Positions 1 through 7,639 of a stretch of DNA of 64,000 nt are shown in pieces. The notes under the pieces were generated by a model. The model ran no database searches. It was not told the origin of the DNA and worked only from the letters and a program-made list of their open reading frames with translations. Origin of the DNA: Anaerolineae bacterium. Lineage in GTDB: Bacteria > Chloroflexota > Anaerolineae > Aggregatilineales > Phototrophicaceae. The stretch is from the NCBI GenBank assembly GCA_022826865.1, contig JAJDUC010000079.1, positions 45,704 through 109,703 on the forward strand, in the 5' to 3' direction. A program made the translations under genes and the position numbers. The first letter of the stretch is position 1, and each line of letters opens with the position of its first letter.

Positions 1-44
1 TATAACACGCGCATCGGCAGGCGAAAGGGCAAGCAGACCTGCCA

Positions 45-229
45 CAGTGCAATCGCATCAAAACATTATCCGCCGATGGCCATGTAAAAATGTAGGGGCG
101 TCTCGTGAGACGCCCGTTGAAAATGGCTTGCAAATTGTGGGCGTTTCAGCGAAACGCCCCTACAGATTACGATGGTTGAGCAAAATTTGACATTTATCGG
201 CGCAATTTCAATTTGCGGTGTTTGCTCTG
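45..229 (+). mobile_element. Family B palindromic element, copy 1 (degraded ends)
   Basis: Starts with cagtgcaatcgcatcaaaa, one mismatch from the terminal repeat seen in the intact copies, and contains the two diagnostic hairpins gggcgtctcgtgagacgccc and gggcgtttc-agc-gaaacgccc inside a gtaggggcg...cgcccctac frame. The right terminus (near 215-229) has diverged and no target duplication is visible. Non-coding. Confidence 0.75.
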
Positions 230-241
230 AGCATGCGCCTG

Positions 242-269
242 TTGACAGGTCGGCGAATCGGAGTAAGCT
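242..269 (+). promoter_or_regulatory. Candidate promoter of rmuC
   Basis: TTGACA at 242-247, 16-nt spacer, TAAGCT at 264-269. The -35 is perfect and the -10 is weak (4/6). It lies 29 nt before the rmuC start, which has a good ribosome-binding site (gggaggtt, about 290). Confidence 0.4.
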
Positions 270-298
270 GAAACAGACTTAGCGCGGGAGGTTAGCCG

Positions 299-1714
299 AT
301 GAACGACTTCAATGCATTAATCAATGGCCTGCATGGTTTCAGTATCGCTATTGGCCTGGTCCTGGGATTGGTGGGCGGGTTTGTCTTTGCCATGTTGACC
401 TATCGATTCTATGGCAAAAACTTCCGCAATACGTTTGAGAGGCTGTCGGATGAAATGAAAAAGTCGTATGACGGCGTGACCAGCGAAATGAAATCGTCTT
501 TCAAAAGCCTTTCTTCTGAAGCATTGGCTAACAATCAGAGCGACTTCTTGACACTGGCCGACCGTGAGTTGGACAAAAAGAGCCAACAGCACACGACCGA
601 ACTTCAATCCAAGAAGGCGCTCATCGACACGCAACTACAGCAAATGTCCGAGACCCTCAAGGCGGTGCCTGCGGAATTGGAAAAGAACCAGAGCAAAGTC
701 ACAGAAGTATTAGACAAATCGGCAGAGCAAATTGAGAAATCGAATAAGAGCTATCTGGACCAGTTGACGGAGAAATCCGAGACGCAGACGAAACAGCATA
801 GCAAGGAATTGGAGGGCAAGAAGGAACTTATCGACCAACGTCTTACTGATATGGATGTGAAGCTGGGCAAAGTTGAGCGGCTGGTGCAAGAATTGCAAAC
901 GGACCGCAAGGCGCAATACGGCGCGCTCGGCCAACAGCTGCAAAGCCTCACGACCACCGCCACCTCGCTGCAAAAGGCGCTGGCTGATAATCAGGCGCGT
1001 GGCCAATGGGGTGAACGCATCGCCGAGCAGATTCTGGAATATCTGGGGCTGAGAGAGGGGATCAGCTACACGCAGCAGACGCTCACGCCGTCGGGCGAAC
1101 GCCCGGACTTTACCTTCCTGCTACCCAATCACCTGTCGCTCAACATGGATTGCAAGTTTCCGATCGACAATTACCTCAAATATGTCGAGGCGGACAGCGA
1201 CAGCGAGAGACAGGAATACAGCAAAAACTTCCTGCGCAACGTGGAGAAGCATGTCACGGACGTCACGAACCGGGATTACATCAATCCGAAGACAGTCGAT
1301 TGCGTGCTGATCTTCATTCCGAACGAGCAGATCTACCGCTTCATCCATGAAGCGGGAACTTCTGTCATAGACTCAGCGCTGCAAAACAAAGTCATTCTCT
1401 GCTCGCCTCTGACTCTGTACATGGTCTTGGCTGTCATCAGGCAAGCCTCGCAGAATTTCAATATCGAACAGCGCTCGCGCGAGATATTCTCCCTGGTCAA
1501 TGAAATCCGAGACGAGTGGAAGAAATACAGTGAGCAAATGGCCAAGCTCGAGCGCAGCTTCAAGTCAGTGAATGACAATTTCCACCGCTTGAATTTCACG
1601 CGATCACGCGCTCTGGACAGACGTTTCGACAAGATTGAAGTGATGCTGGACAGCAACGAACTCAGCAGAGGCGACGCCGAGGATCTGACGCGACTCCCGG
1701 AACAGACGACCTAA
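299..1714 (+). CDS. rmuC: RmuC-family DNA recombination protein
   Basis: 471 aa. A single membrane segment at about residues 14-33 is followed by a long Lys/Glu/Gln-rich coiled coil (about 40-235). The C-terminal RmuC domain has a restriction-endonuclease-like core: GQWGE near 237, PDFTF followed by MDCKFP, where D and K fit the PD-(D/E)XK pattern. In other bacteria RmuC limits inversions at short inverted repeats; that role is family knowledge, though it is of interest here because the window is full of palindromes. The start is supported by gggaggtt 5 nt upstream. It converges on yvcK, the two stop codons overlapping by 4 nt (1711-1714). Confidence 0.9.
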   Translation: MNDFNALINGLHGFSIAIGLVLGLVGGFVFAMLTYRFYGKNFRNTFERLSDEMKKSYDGVTSEMKSSFKSLSSEALANNQSDFLTLADRELDKKSQQHTTELQSKKALIDTQLQQMSETLKAVPAELEKNQSKVTEVLDKSAEQIEKSNKSYLDQLTEKSETQTKQHSKELEGKKELIDQRLTDMDVKLGKVERLVQELQTDRKAQYGALGQQLQSLTTTATSLQKALADNQARGQWGERIAEQILEYLGLREGISYTQQTLTPSGERPDFTFLLPNHLSLNMDCKFPIDNYLKYVEADSDSERQEYSKNFLRNVEKHVTDVTNRDYINPKTVDCVLIFIPNEQIYRFIHEAGTSVIDSALQNKVILCSPLTLYMVLAVIRQASQNFNIEQRSREIFSLVNEIRDEWKKYSEQMAKLERSFKSVNDNFHRLNFTRSRALDRRFDKIEVMLDSNELSRGDAEDLTRLPEQTT

Positions 1715-2724
1715 TCCAGCGCTTCGGCGACCATCCGCTCCCCCATCAAATCCATCAGCGTATTGGCGATCAACTCCGGATTGTGCCGGATGGTATCCTG
1801 CTTCTGCCAGAGCGCCCGCTTGCCGGACTGGGTATCGGCCACATCGGCCAAGACCGGCCGGACGTTCATCGTCAAGATGTTATGCACTTCGTGCGTAGTC
1901 GGCAGGAGGACATTCACCTGCTCGCGGGCGTACAAGTCCATCAATTCTTCACCTGGTTTACTGGCATTCAGCACCACAAAGTCGAGCACGCCGATTCCCA
2001 GGTACGATATCACCTGCTGTACATGATCCGACAAGGTATAGCCATCGGTTTGACCGGGCTGGGTCGTGGTATTGCAAATGTAGACCTTGGTCGCCTTTGA
2101 ATCGCGAATGGCCTGCGTAATTTCTCTGAATGCCAGACAAGCGATCACTGTGGTAAACAGGCTGCCCGGCCCGATTGTGATCAGGTCCGCTTCATGCAGC
2201 GCGGCGAGGCAGGGCGCGTAGGCGGTGGCGTCCGGATTCTGCACGAAGATGCGTTTGATGGCCGCTTTGTCCAGTTGTCTTACATTGAGCTCCTGCTCGA
2301 CAATTGTGCCGTCCACCAACTCGGCGCAAATATGTGTGTTCTCTTCCGTTACCGGGTAGATATTTGCCTGCACATCAAGAAATTCGCTGAGCTGCTCGAT
2401 CGCCCGGACAAAACTGTCCGACATCTGCGTCAAGGCGGCAATAAAGAGGTTGCCAAAGGCCATGCCATCCAGATTGGGATCGCCCGGCGCGACAATGCGA
2501 TGCTGCATCAGCCGCGTCATAAGCGGCTCATCCTTGAGCGCGAGCGTCGCCAAAGCATTCCGGATATCGCCCGGGGCGGGAATCTGAGCAAATTCGCGGA
2601 CGATGCCGGTGCTGCGTCCTGTATCGGTGACGGCAATTATGCCGGTTAGATCGCTGCTATGACGCTGCATGCCTTGCATCACTTGCACAGCGCCCAAACC
2701 GCCGCCAATGGCAACAACTTTCAT
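1711..2724 (-). CDS. yvcK: YvcK/CofD-like gluconeogenesis factor
   Basis: 337 aa, full length for the family. It opens with MKVVAIGGGLGA, the glycine-rich nucleotide-sugar-binding loop of YvcK/CofD-like proteins, and has the internal motifs APGDIRNAL, GMAFGNLF and IGPGSLFTT typical of the YvcK branch rather than the F420-forming CofD enzyme. YvcK proteins bind UDP-sugars and affect cell-wall synthesis and carbon metabolism in Firmicutes and Actinobacteria; the exact role here is inferred. The usual neighbours rapZ and whiA are not in the window. Transcribed leftward with a TATACT box (about 2766-2771) about 42 nt upstream of the start. Confidence 0.9.
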   Translation of the reverse strand: MKVVAIGGGLGAVQVMQGMQRHSSDLTGIIAVTDTGRSTGIVREFAQIPAPGDIRNALATLALKDEPLMTRLMQHRIVAPGDPNLDGMAFGNLFIAALTQMSDSFVRAIEQLSEFLDVQANIYPVTEENTHICAELVDGTIVEQELNVRQLDKAAIKRIFVQNPDATAYAPCLAALHEADLITIGPGSLFTTVIACLAFREITQAIRDSKATKVYICNTTTQPGQTDGYTLSDHVQQVISYLGIGVLDFVVLNASKPGEELMDLYAREQVNVLLPTTHEVHNILTMNVRPVLADVADTQSGKRALWQKQDTIRHNPELIANTLMDLMGERMVAEALD

Positions 2725-2980
2725 CTAGTGGAAGCTCCGTGTGCATCGACCGCAATACTGTCCTAGTATAGCGCAGAAGTTTTCCGCGATGCGCCAACTT
2801 GCCGGTTAATTCGCCCAGCGGCGACGCCTTCGGACGCGCCAAAACCGGGCAGCAGCAACGGAAAAAACACCGGCAAATCAAGGCCGTGTCCCGGGTAGAG
2901 GCGCGTGAAAGCGCTGGAAAATCAAGCAAACTGTGTCATGATATGGCCTGTTGCCCGCCGGCCATTCGATCGAAGGGCCT

Positions 2981-4336
2981 ATGCCCGGCTCAACTCTGGA
3001 AAAGACGCTGTTCCGCGCCATTCTGCTGGCGTATTTCTTCGTCGGCGCGCTCTACGCCATCTACACACCGGATTGGCAAGCGCCTGATGAACCGGCCCAT
3101 TACAACTACATTCGCCAGATCGCCCAGGACGGCTGCTGCCCGGTCATCCGCGCGGGCGACTGGGACAGCGAATATCTGTCTGAGTTGACGACGGCTCGCT
3201 TTGCGCCGGCGCTTCTTGGCAAGCTCGAAAGCATCCAATACGAAGATCACCATCCACCGCTCTATTACCTGCTGGCAGCGCTCGTATTCAAGCTGAGCGC
3301 CGGCGACCTTGCTGCGCTGCGCCTTTTCAGTTTGCTCTTGGGGGGCGCTGTGGTCGCTTTGAGTTATTTCGTCAGCAGAGGCATCCGGCCCGATCTACCG
3401 CAGGTCGCTCTCGGCGCGATGGCGCTGACCGCTTTCCTGCCGCAACATTTGCATATGCTCAGCGCGGTCAACAACGATGGGCTGGCGGAATCGCTCGTCG
3501 GGCTGGCGCTGCTCTGGATCCTGCGCTACCTGCGGACTGACGCCGCCCTCGTCTGGCAGTTGGGCTTGATCGTTGGCTTGGCCTTCTTGGCCAAGCTCAC
3601 GATATATTTTTTGGCGCTGCCGGCGCTGCTGGCGATCATGCTGAAATGGCGCCACAAGGGCGAGACCGCTCGTGAATTGCTGCGATCGACCTTGGTGTTC
3701 GCGCTGCTGGCCGGCGTCATCGGCGCCGTCTGGTGGCTGCGCAACAGCGCCGTGTACGGCTTCCCGGATTTTTTCGGTTTGGCCGCGCATGACCGGATTG
3801 TCGCCGACCAGTTGCGCAGCGCCGATTACATCGCCGCGCATGGCGGCGCGCATTTTGCGGGCCAGCTCCTGAGCACGAGTTTCAAGAGCTTTTGGGGGCA
3901 GTTCGGTTGGATGGCGCTGCCGCTCGATGGCGTCTTCGGAGGCTGGATATATCGGGGCTTCGCCCTTTTCACTCTGGTCGGCTGCTCGGGCGCGCTGCTT
4001 GCGGCGCATCAGCGCAGGAAATCAGCCAATGACCGGGAATCGTCCCGACGAATTCAAGAAGCCGTCCGCGCCATCCTGCTGACTACCGCGCTTCTGGTAG
4101 TCCTGCAATTTATCTATTACAACACGGAATTTCTGCAATGGCAGGGGCGCTATCTGTTCCCGGCGCTGATTCCGATAGCGTACACGCTGGTTTTTGGCAT
4201 TGACCACTGGCGCGAGCGCCTGCTGGGAGCCCGGGAGGCGTCCCGCTGGCTGACGCCGCTGACGCTGATCTGCCTCGCGCCGCTGGATGTTTATCTCTTG
4301 TTTCGGGTGATCGCGCCCGGACTATCGCCCGGCTGA
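2981..4336 (+). CDS. DUF2142 / GT-C-like polytopic membrane protein
   Basis: About 451 aa from the ATG at 2981, preceded by gaaggg; an in-frame TTG at 2951 is less likely. About ten hydrophobic segments. After the first membrane helix comes the signature TPDWQAPDEPAHYNY, an acidic-His motif on the first outer loop that resembles the DxD/DE motif of GT-C glycosyltransferases and is typical of DUF2142 proteins, followed by HHPPLYYLLAAL. Such proteins probably use lipid-linked sugars on the outer membrane face, but no substrate can be read from the sequence. It stands alone between yvcK (divergent) and efp (convergent). Confidence 0.7.
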   Translation: MPGSTLEKTLFRAILLAYFFVGALYAIYTPDWQAPDEPAHYNYIRQIAQDGCCPVIRAGDWDSEYLSELTTARFAPALLGKLESIQYEDHHPPLYYLLAALVFKLSAGDLAALRLFSLLLGGAVVALSYFVSRGIRPDLPQVALGAMALTAFLPQHLHMLSAVNNDGLAESLVGLALLWILRYLRTDAALVWQLGLIVGLAFLAKLTIYFLALPALLAIMLKWRHKGETARELLRSTLVFALLAGVIGAVWWLRNSAVYGFPDFFGLAAHDRIVADQLRSADYIAAHGGAHFAGQLLSTSFKSFWGQFGWMALPLDGVFGGWIYRGFALFTLVGCSGALLAAHQRRKSANDRESSRRIQEAVRAILLTTALLVVLQFIYYNTEFLQWQGRYLFPALIPIAYTLVFGIDHWRERLLGAREASRWLTPLTLICLAPLDVYLLFRVIAPGLSPG

Positions 4337-4431
4337 GCGGCAAGCGATGAGCCTGGTCGCCTAGGGAGAGATTCCAGCGCGAATGCAAATTGTGGGCAAG
4401 CTGAAAGGCGTCTTGTCAGGTTACTCAACCG

Positions 4432-4995
4432 TCATTTGCTGACGCGGGTGACGTAGCTCTCTTCTTCGAGGTTGACCTTCACCACATCGCCGACGTTGAT
4501 GAACATCGGCGCATGCACTTCAAAGCCGCTTTCAAGTTTGATCCTTTTGGTCGGGCTGTTGGCGGTGTCGCCGGCGACCGCCGCCTCCACCTCAATGACC
4601 GCGTACTCCATCGTCTTGGGCAACTCGTAGTCAATAATCTCGCCCTCATAACTGAGCAGCTTGATCTCCATACTGTCTTTGATGTATTTGAGGTCTTCAC
4701 CAAAGATGGAGCGGCTGAGCTGGGGCTGTTCATAATTTTCAGTATTCATGAAGGTGACAAAGTCGTCATCGGCGTAGAGGTATTCGACTTTGCTGGCTTC
4801 GACGCGGATGTCCTCCACGCGCTCGCCGGAGTTAAAGGTCATTTCAGTGGTCGAGCCGCTGCGGAGGTCGCGCACCGTCACGCGAATCGTGGCTTTGCCG
4901 CGCCCGGGTTTGTGATGGCGGTATTCCATCACGCGATAGAGATTGCCATTCTCGGTGAAAGTCGTGCCCTTCCGCAATTGATTGACATCAATCAT
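4432..4995 (-). CDS. efp: Translation elongation factor P
   Basis: 187 aa from the ATG at 4995; the frame stays open upstream but homology starts at MIDVNQLRKG. Three beta-barrel domains: KOW-like N-terminal domain (1-65), central OB domain and a C-terminal OB domain with the SYVTRV-type end (ESYVTRVSK). EF-P binds between the P and E sites and relieves stalling at polyproline. The tip of the domain-I loop is KPGRGKA, so the modifiable position is Arg32, not the common Lys. The window has no lysylation (EpmA) or rhamnosylation (EarP) enzyme. Confidence 0.93.
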   Translation of the reverse strand: MIDVNQLRKGTTFTENGNLYRVMEYRHHKPGRGKATIRVTVRDLRSGSTTEMTFNSGERVEDIRVEASKVEYLYADDDFVTFMNTENYEQPQLSRSIFGEDLKYIKDSMEIKLLSYEGEIIDYELPKTMEYAVIEVEAAVAGDTANSPTKRIKLESGFEVHAPMFINVGDVVKVNLEEESYVTRVSK

Positions 4996-5036
4996 GGTAT
5001 GTTTCCGCCCCTGGAATCGACATGGCTCGCGCCAAC

Positions 5037-5042
5037 AGTATA
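5037..5042 (-). promoter_or_regulatory. Candidate -10 box for efp
   Basis: On the minus strand TATACT (5037-5042) lies about 40 nt before the efp start. The sequence 17 nt further upstream is TTCTAA, a poor -35. It would sit just past the end of the neighbouring hydrolase gene. Weak call based on the -10 alone. Confidence 0.35.
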
Positions 5043-5068
5043 GCAGAGGCGTCGCCGCCTTAGAACGG

Positions 5069-5806
5069 CTACTCCGGTTGCGGCTGCAGACCAAAGAACT
5101 GGCTGAGCTTCCGCCAGATCACGCCGTCGTCCGGTTGCGCAAGCAGCCAGGCCATGCCGTGCAAGTCGCTGCCGGCTGTGGCCAGGACGCTAATGTTGGC
5201 GCATGAGCTGCGGCGGACATGTTCCTGGAGAGAGGCCATGCCATCGCCCGGGGAATTCAGAACCAGGATGTCAATGCCATGATAACAATCCTCGAGGACT
5301 AGCTTGGCGACGTTTACCTCGTCAAAGCGATTGTAGGCGCCGACCGTGACAATGCCCTGGCAGGCGCTCGGCAGCAAGTCGCAATGGAGAATTGCCAAGG
5401 CGCCGCCGGCGCTGGCGCCCATGGTATAAAACTCGCCCTTCAGGCCGCGCCGCCACAGAAAAGCATGAATTTCGAAGACCAATTGGGCGAAGCGCCGCCG
5501 CTCAAAACGGCGCGCCGCCGCTGGGTTAAACCAAGGATGGTCGATGGCCAGGATATTGTATTGCGCTTGCAATCGCTCGCCCTGCGCGCGCTGGAGCAGG
5601 CCCTCCCAACTTGCGCGCCCGGCTGGAATGCCCAGAGCCGTCTGCAAGTCGAATTGATGCCAGAGGACGAGTGTCGGTTTGTTCAGGCCGCTGAAGTAGA
5701 ACCCGGCCTCCTGCCCGGCGATCGTATGCGTCTCCTCGCCATCAAGCGCCTGGAACGACGCCGCCCAGCCAAAAAACACAATGACGATAAACCACAGCAG
5801 GCCCAT
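5069..5806 (-). CDS. Alpha/beta hydrolase, membrane-anchored or secreted
   Basis: 245 aa. The N-terminal segment GLLWFIVIVFFGWAA is a signal peptide or anchor. The nucleophile elbow GASAGG is in the middle of the protein, an acidic residue follows in NSPGDG, and a His in SDLHGMAW, giving a plausible Ser-Asp-His triad. The order and spacing fit the alpha/beta hydrolase fold. Substrate unknown. It starts 6 nt after the ridA stop on the same strand, so the two are probably co-transcribed. Several cysteines near the active site could form disulfides outside the membrane. Confidence 0.65.
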   Translation of the reverse strand: MGLLWFIVIVFFGWAASFQALDGEETHTIAGQEAGFYFSGLNKPTLVLWHQFDLQTALGIPAGRASWEGLLQRAQGERLQAQYNILAIDHPWFNPAAARRFERRRFAQLVFEIHAFLWRRGLKGEFYTMGASAGGALAILHCDLLPSACQGIVTVGAYNRFDEVNVAKLVLEDCYHGIDILVLNSPGDGMASLQEHVRRSSCANISVLATAGSDLHGMAWLLAQPDDGVIWRKLSQFFGLQPQPE

Positions 5807-5812
5807 GCGCGC

Positions 5813-6199
5813 TTAAGACCCCAGCAGCGCGACCGCTTCAATTTCGATCAAGGCGCCGGCCGGAAGGGCGCCCGCCTGCACCGTTGTTCGGGCCGGCGGG
5901 TCCTCCGGGAAATATGAGCCATAAATCGCGTTGAACTCGGCGAAGTCATTGATATCGGCCAAGAAAACGGTCGTCTTCACCACCTTGCGCATGCCGCTGC
6001 CGGCCGCCTCCAGCACGGCGCTGATATTATTCATCACTTGGCGTGTCTGCGCCTGGATGCCGCCCTCGCGCAGATCCGTTGTGCCCGGGATCAGCGGGAT
6101 CTGCCCGGCCGTGAAGACGAAGCCATTGACGATGATGCCTTGCGAATAGGCGCCGACCGCGCCAGGCGCTTTTCCCGTGGAAATGACTTGTTTTGGCAT
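5813..6199 (-). CDS. ridA: RidA-family enamine/imine deaminase
   Basis: 128 aa from the ATG at 6199 (MPKQVISTGKAPG), the family's usual length. Recognised by GAYSQG near residue 18, FTAGQIPL, the KTTVFLADINDF strand, and PARTTVQAGALPAGALIEIEAVA at the C-terminus, where the Arg is the conserved carboxylate-binding residue. RidA hydrolyses reactive 2-aminoacrylate-type enamines made by PLP enzymes. The first ten codons and the upstream region of this gene occur again at 6979-7068, fused to a SEC-C fragment (see 6875-6988). Confidence 0.93.
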   Translation of the reverse strand: MPKQVISTGKAPGAVGAYSQGIIVNGFVFTAGQIPLIPGTTDLREGGIQAQTRQVMNNISAVLEAAGSGMRKVVKTTVFLADINDFAEFNAIYGSYFPEDPPARTTVQAGALPAGALIEIEAVALLGS

Positions 6200-6286
6200 G
6201 TTCGCTACCTTTATCTTTTGAGCGAATGGAATTCGTGGGGGCATTGTGGTATCTTTAGCGTGAGTGTCAAGGGAGAGGATACTCTC

Positions 6287-6517
6287 ATGGATCCCATTGA
6301 ACGCAAGACTCCGGCTCAGGTGATAGAAGACGCCAGCGAGTTCGCCCCGACGATTGATGACGACGAGCCGACCTCGGAAGAACTCATTGAAATGCTCCGC
6401 GAAAGACTCGAGGATGTAAAAGCTGGCCGAACCCGTCCAGCAAGAGAATTCTTACGCGAACTCCGGGAAACCCTAGCCGCAGATGAAGACGCTGGTCAAG
6501 ACCACAGAGACTTTTGA
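6287..6517 (+). CDS. Antitoxin-like acidic protein, module 1
   Basis: 76 aa, strongly acidic (DDDEPTSEELIEMLRERL) and clearly homologous to the protein at 7069-7281 (MDPxERKTPAxxIED, TxEELIxMLRE, TRPxxExLxEL). I do not recognise a named antitoxin family. It overlaps the downstream toxin frame by 35 nt, an arrangement typical of type II modules. It starts at ATG 6287 with gggagagg upstream. Its partner toxin carries a nonsense codon, so it may now be an orphan antitoxin able to cross-neutralise module 2 (inference). Confidence 0.7.
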   Translation: MDPIERKTPAQVIEDASEFAPTIDDDEPTSEELIEMLRERLEDVKAGRTRPAREFLRELRETLAADEDAGQDHRDF

Positions 6518-6818
6518 GAGAGAAGCGGAGCGGCTAGCTCGAAAGTTCCCATCGCTAGAAGTCGATATTGACCTGCTGACAACGCAGCTTGAGCATGGCG
6601 CGCGACCAGGGATCAGGCTGACCGGAATCGGCTATACGTCGTTCAAAGTCCGCCTGCCGAATCGGTCGGCGCGGCGTGGCTAGCGCGGCGGGTTTCGTGT
6701 CATCTACTATGTAAAAGAGGCAACACTCGTGTTGCTTCTCATCGTCTACTCCAAGACGGAACGCTCCAATATCCCAAACGAAACCGTTCGGCGTCTGATT
6801 GACGAAACCCATCGGTAA
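6483..6818 (+). pseudogene. RelE/ParE-type toxin with in-frame amber stop
   Basis: The frame opens at ATG 6483 and would encode 111 aa ending at the TAA of 6816-6818, but codon 67 is TAG (6681-6683). The intact paralog at 7265-7597 has AAG (Lys) there, in the shared context RSAxRG(K)RGGFRVIY. Downstream of the stop the frame still encodes RGGFRVIYYVKEATLVLL and SKTERSNIPNE, so only one base inactivates it. The lost half contains the basic and hydrophobic strands carrying the RelE-fold active surface. It could be a true null allele or a sequencing error. Confidence 0.75.
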
Positions 6819-6874
6819 ATGGGATACAACTGTCGCAGGAGAAATCCCGCCCAATACTGGTTTGGGCGTTTGCG

Positions 6875-6988
6875 CTACCTCGTCCCCCGCCGTCCATGAC
6901 AGCGCTTGAACTTCAAGCCGCTGCCGCAGGGGCAGGGATCGTTACGATCCCAGTTCGCCTTGCCAGTTGAGACGACTTGCTTTGGCAT
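6875..6988 (-). pseudogene. Chimeric mini-ORF: RidA start fused to SEC-C tail
   Basis: A 37-codon frame from ATG 6988 to the stop at 6875. The first ten residues, [10 protein letters not shown], match the RidA start (MPKQVISTGK). The rest, [19 protein letters not shown], is the SEC-C zinc motif that ends the radical-SAM gene at 7640-8935. The join is in frame. The DNA upstream also matches the ridA upstream region, so this is the novel joint of a tandem duplication. It may be untranslated debris, or a tiny zinc-finger peptide under a copy of the ridA leader. Confidence 0.8.
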
Positions 6989-7068
6989 TTGGAATCCTTT
7001 CGAACGCATGGCAGTTGTACCGGCACTGTGGTATATTTGGGGCGGCTGTCAAGGTAGAGGATACGCTG

Positions 7069-7281
7069 ATGGATCCCGTTGAACGCAAGACGCCGGCCAA
7101 GGCGATAGAAGACGACAGCGAGATCTCCACGGCGATAGATGACGAAGAGCCGACAACGGAAGAACTCATTGACATGCTCCGCGAAAGTGTCCAGCAGGCG
7201 AATTCGGGACAGACGCGACCGATTGAAGAGCTTCTGAGCGAGCTTGATGAAATTCTAGCTGACGATGACGACGCGCGTTGA
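7069..7281 (+). CDS. Antitoxin-like acidic protein, module 2
   Basis: 70 aa, paralog of the protein at 6287-6517 and equally acidic (DDEEPTTEELIDMLRE, ending DDDDAR). Start at ATG 7069 after aaggtagagg. Its 3' end overlaps the toxin start by 17 nt, implying translational coupling. The family is unnamed to me; the antitoxin role is inferred from size, charge and its position before a RelE-like toxin. The region upstream (7020-7068) closely repeats that before module 1. Confidence 0.75.
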   Translation: MDPVERKTPAKAIEDDSEISTAIDDEEPTTEELIDMLRESVQQANSGQTRPIEELLSELDEILADDDDAR

Positions 7282-7597
7282 ATCCACCGGCCGCTTTGAC
7301 AATGAGTCGCGTCGCCTGATTCGCAAGTTTCGTTCTCTGCGAAATGAACTGGATCTGCTGAAGTCACAGTTGCAGCAAGGTAATCGCCCCGGCGACCGAC
7401 TGACTGGAATCGGTTACGAGGCATACAAAGTCCGATTCCCAAATCGCTCGGCGTGGCGTGGCAAGCGCGGCGGGTTTCGTGTCATCTATCAAGAGCGATC
7501 GGGGCGGTTCGTGCTGCTATTGCTGGTCTACTCCAAAACAGAGCGCGCGGACATTCCCGACGATGTCATTATTCGCGTGATTGAAGAAGCCGGTTAA
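7265..7597 (+). CDS. RelE/ParE-family toxin
   Basis: 110 aa, basic, the usual length of this toxin family. The central KVRFPNRSAWRGKRGGFRVIY and the later LLLLVYSKTERADIP are characteristic of RelE-like type II toxins (the K-R-GGxRVIY beta-hairpin and the SK.ER.d.p tail). RelE-type toxins are ribosome-dependent mRNA endonucleases and ParE-type toxins poison gyrase; the sequence alone does not separate the two. It is the intact copy of a duplicated module and lies directly 5' of the convergent radical-SAM gene. Confidence 0.85.
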   Translation: MTTRVESTGRFDNESRRLIRKFRSLRNELDLLKSQLQQGNRPGDRLTGIGYEAYKVRFPNRSAWRGKRGGFRVIYQERSGRFVLLLLVYSKTERADIPDDVIIRVIEEAG

Positions 7598-7639
7598 GCT
7601 CGGGCGGCAACAGCATGCCTTCAAGCCAGGCTCCGGTTG

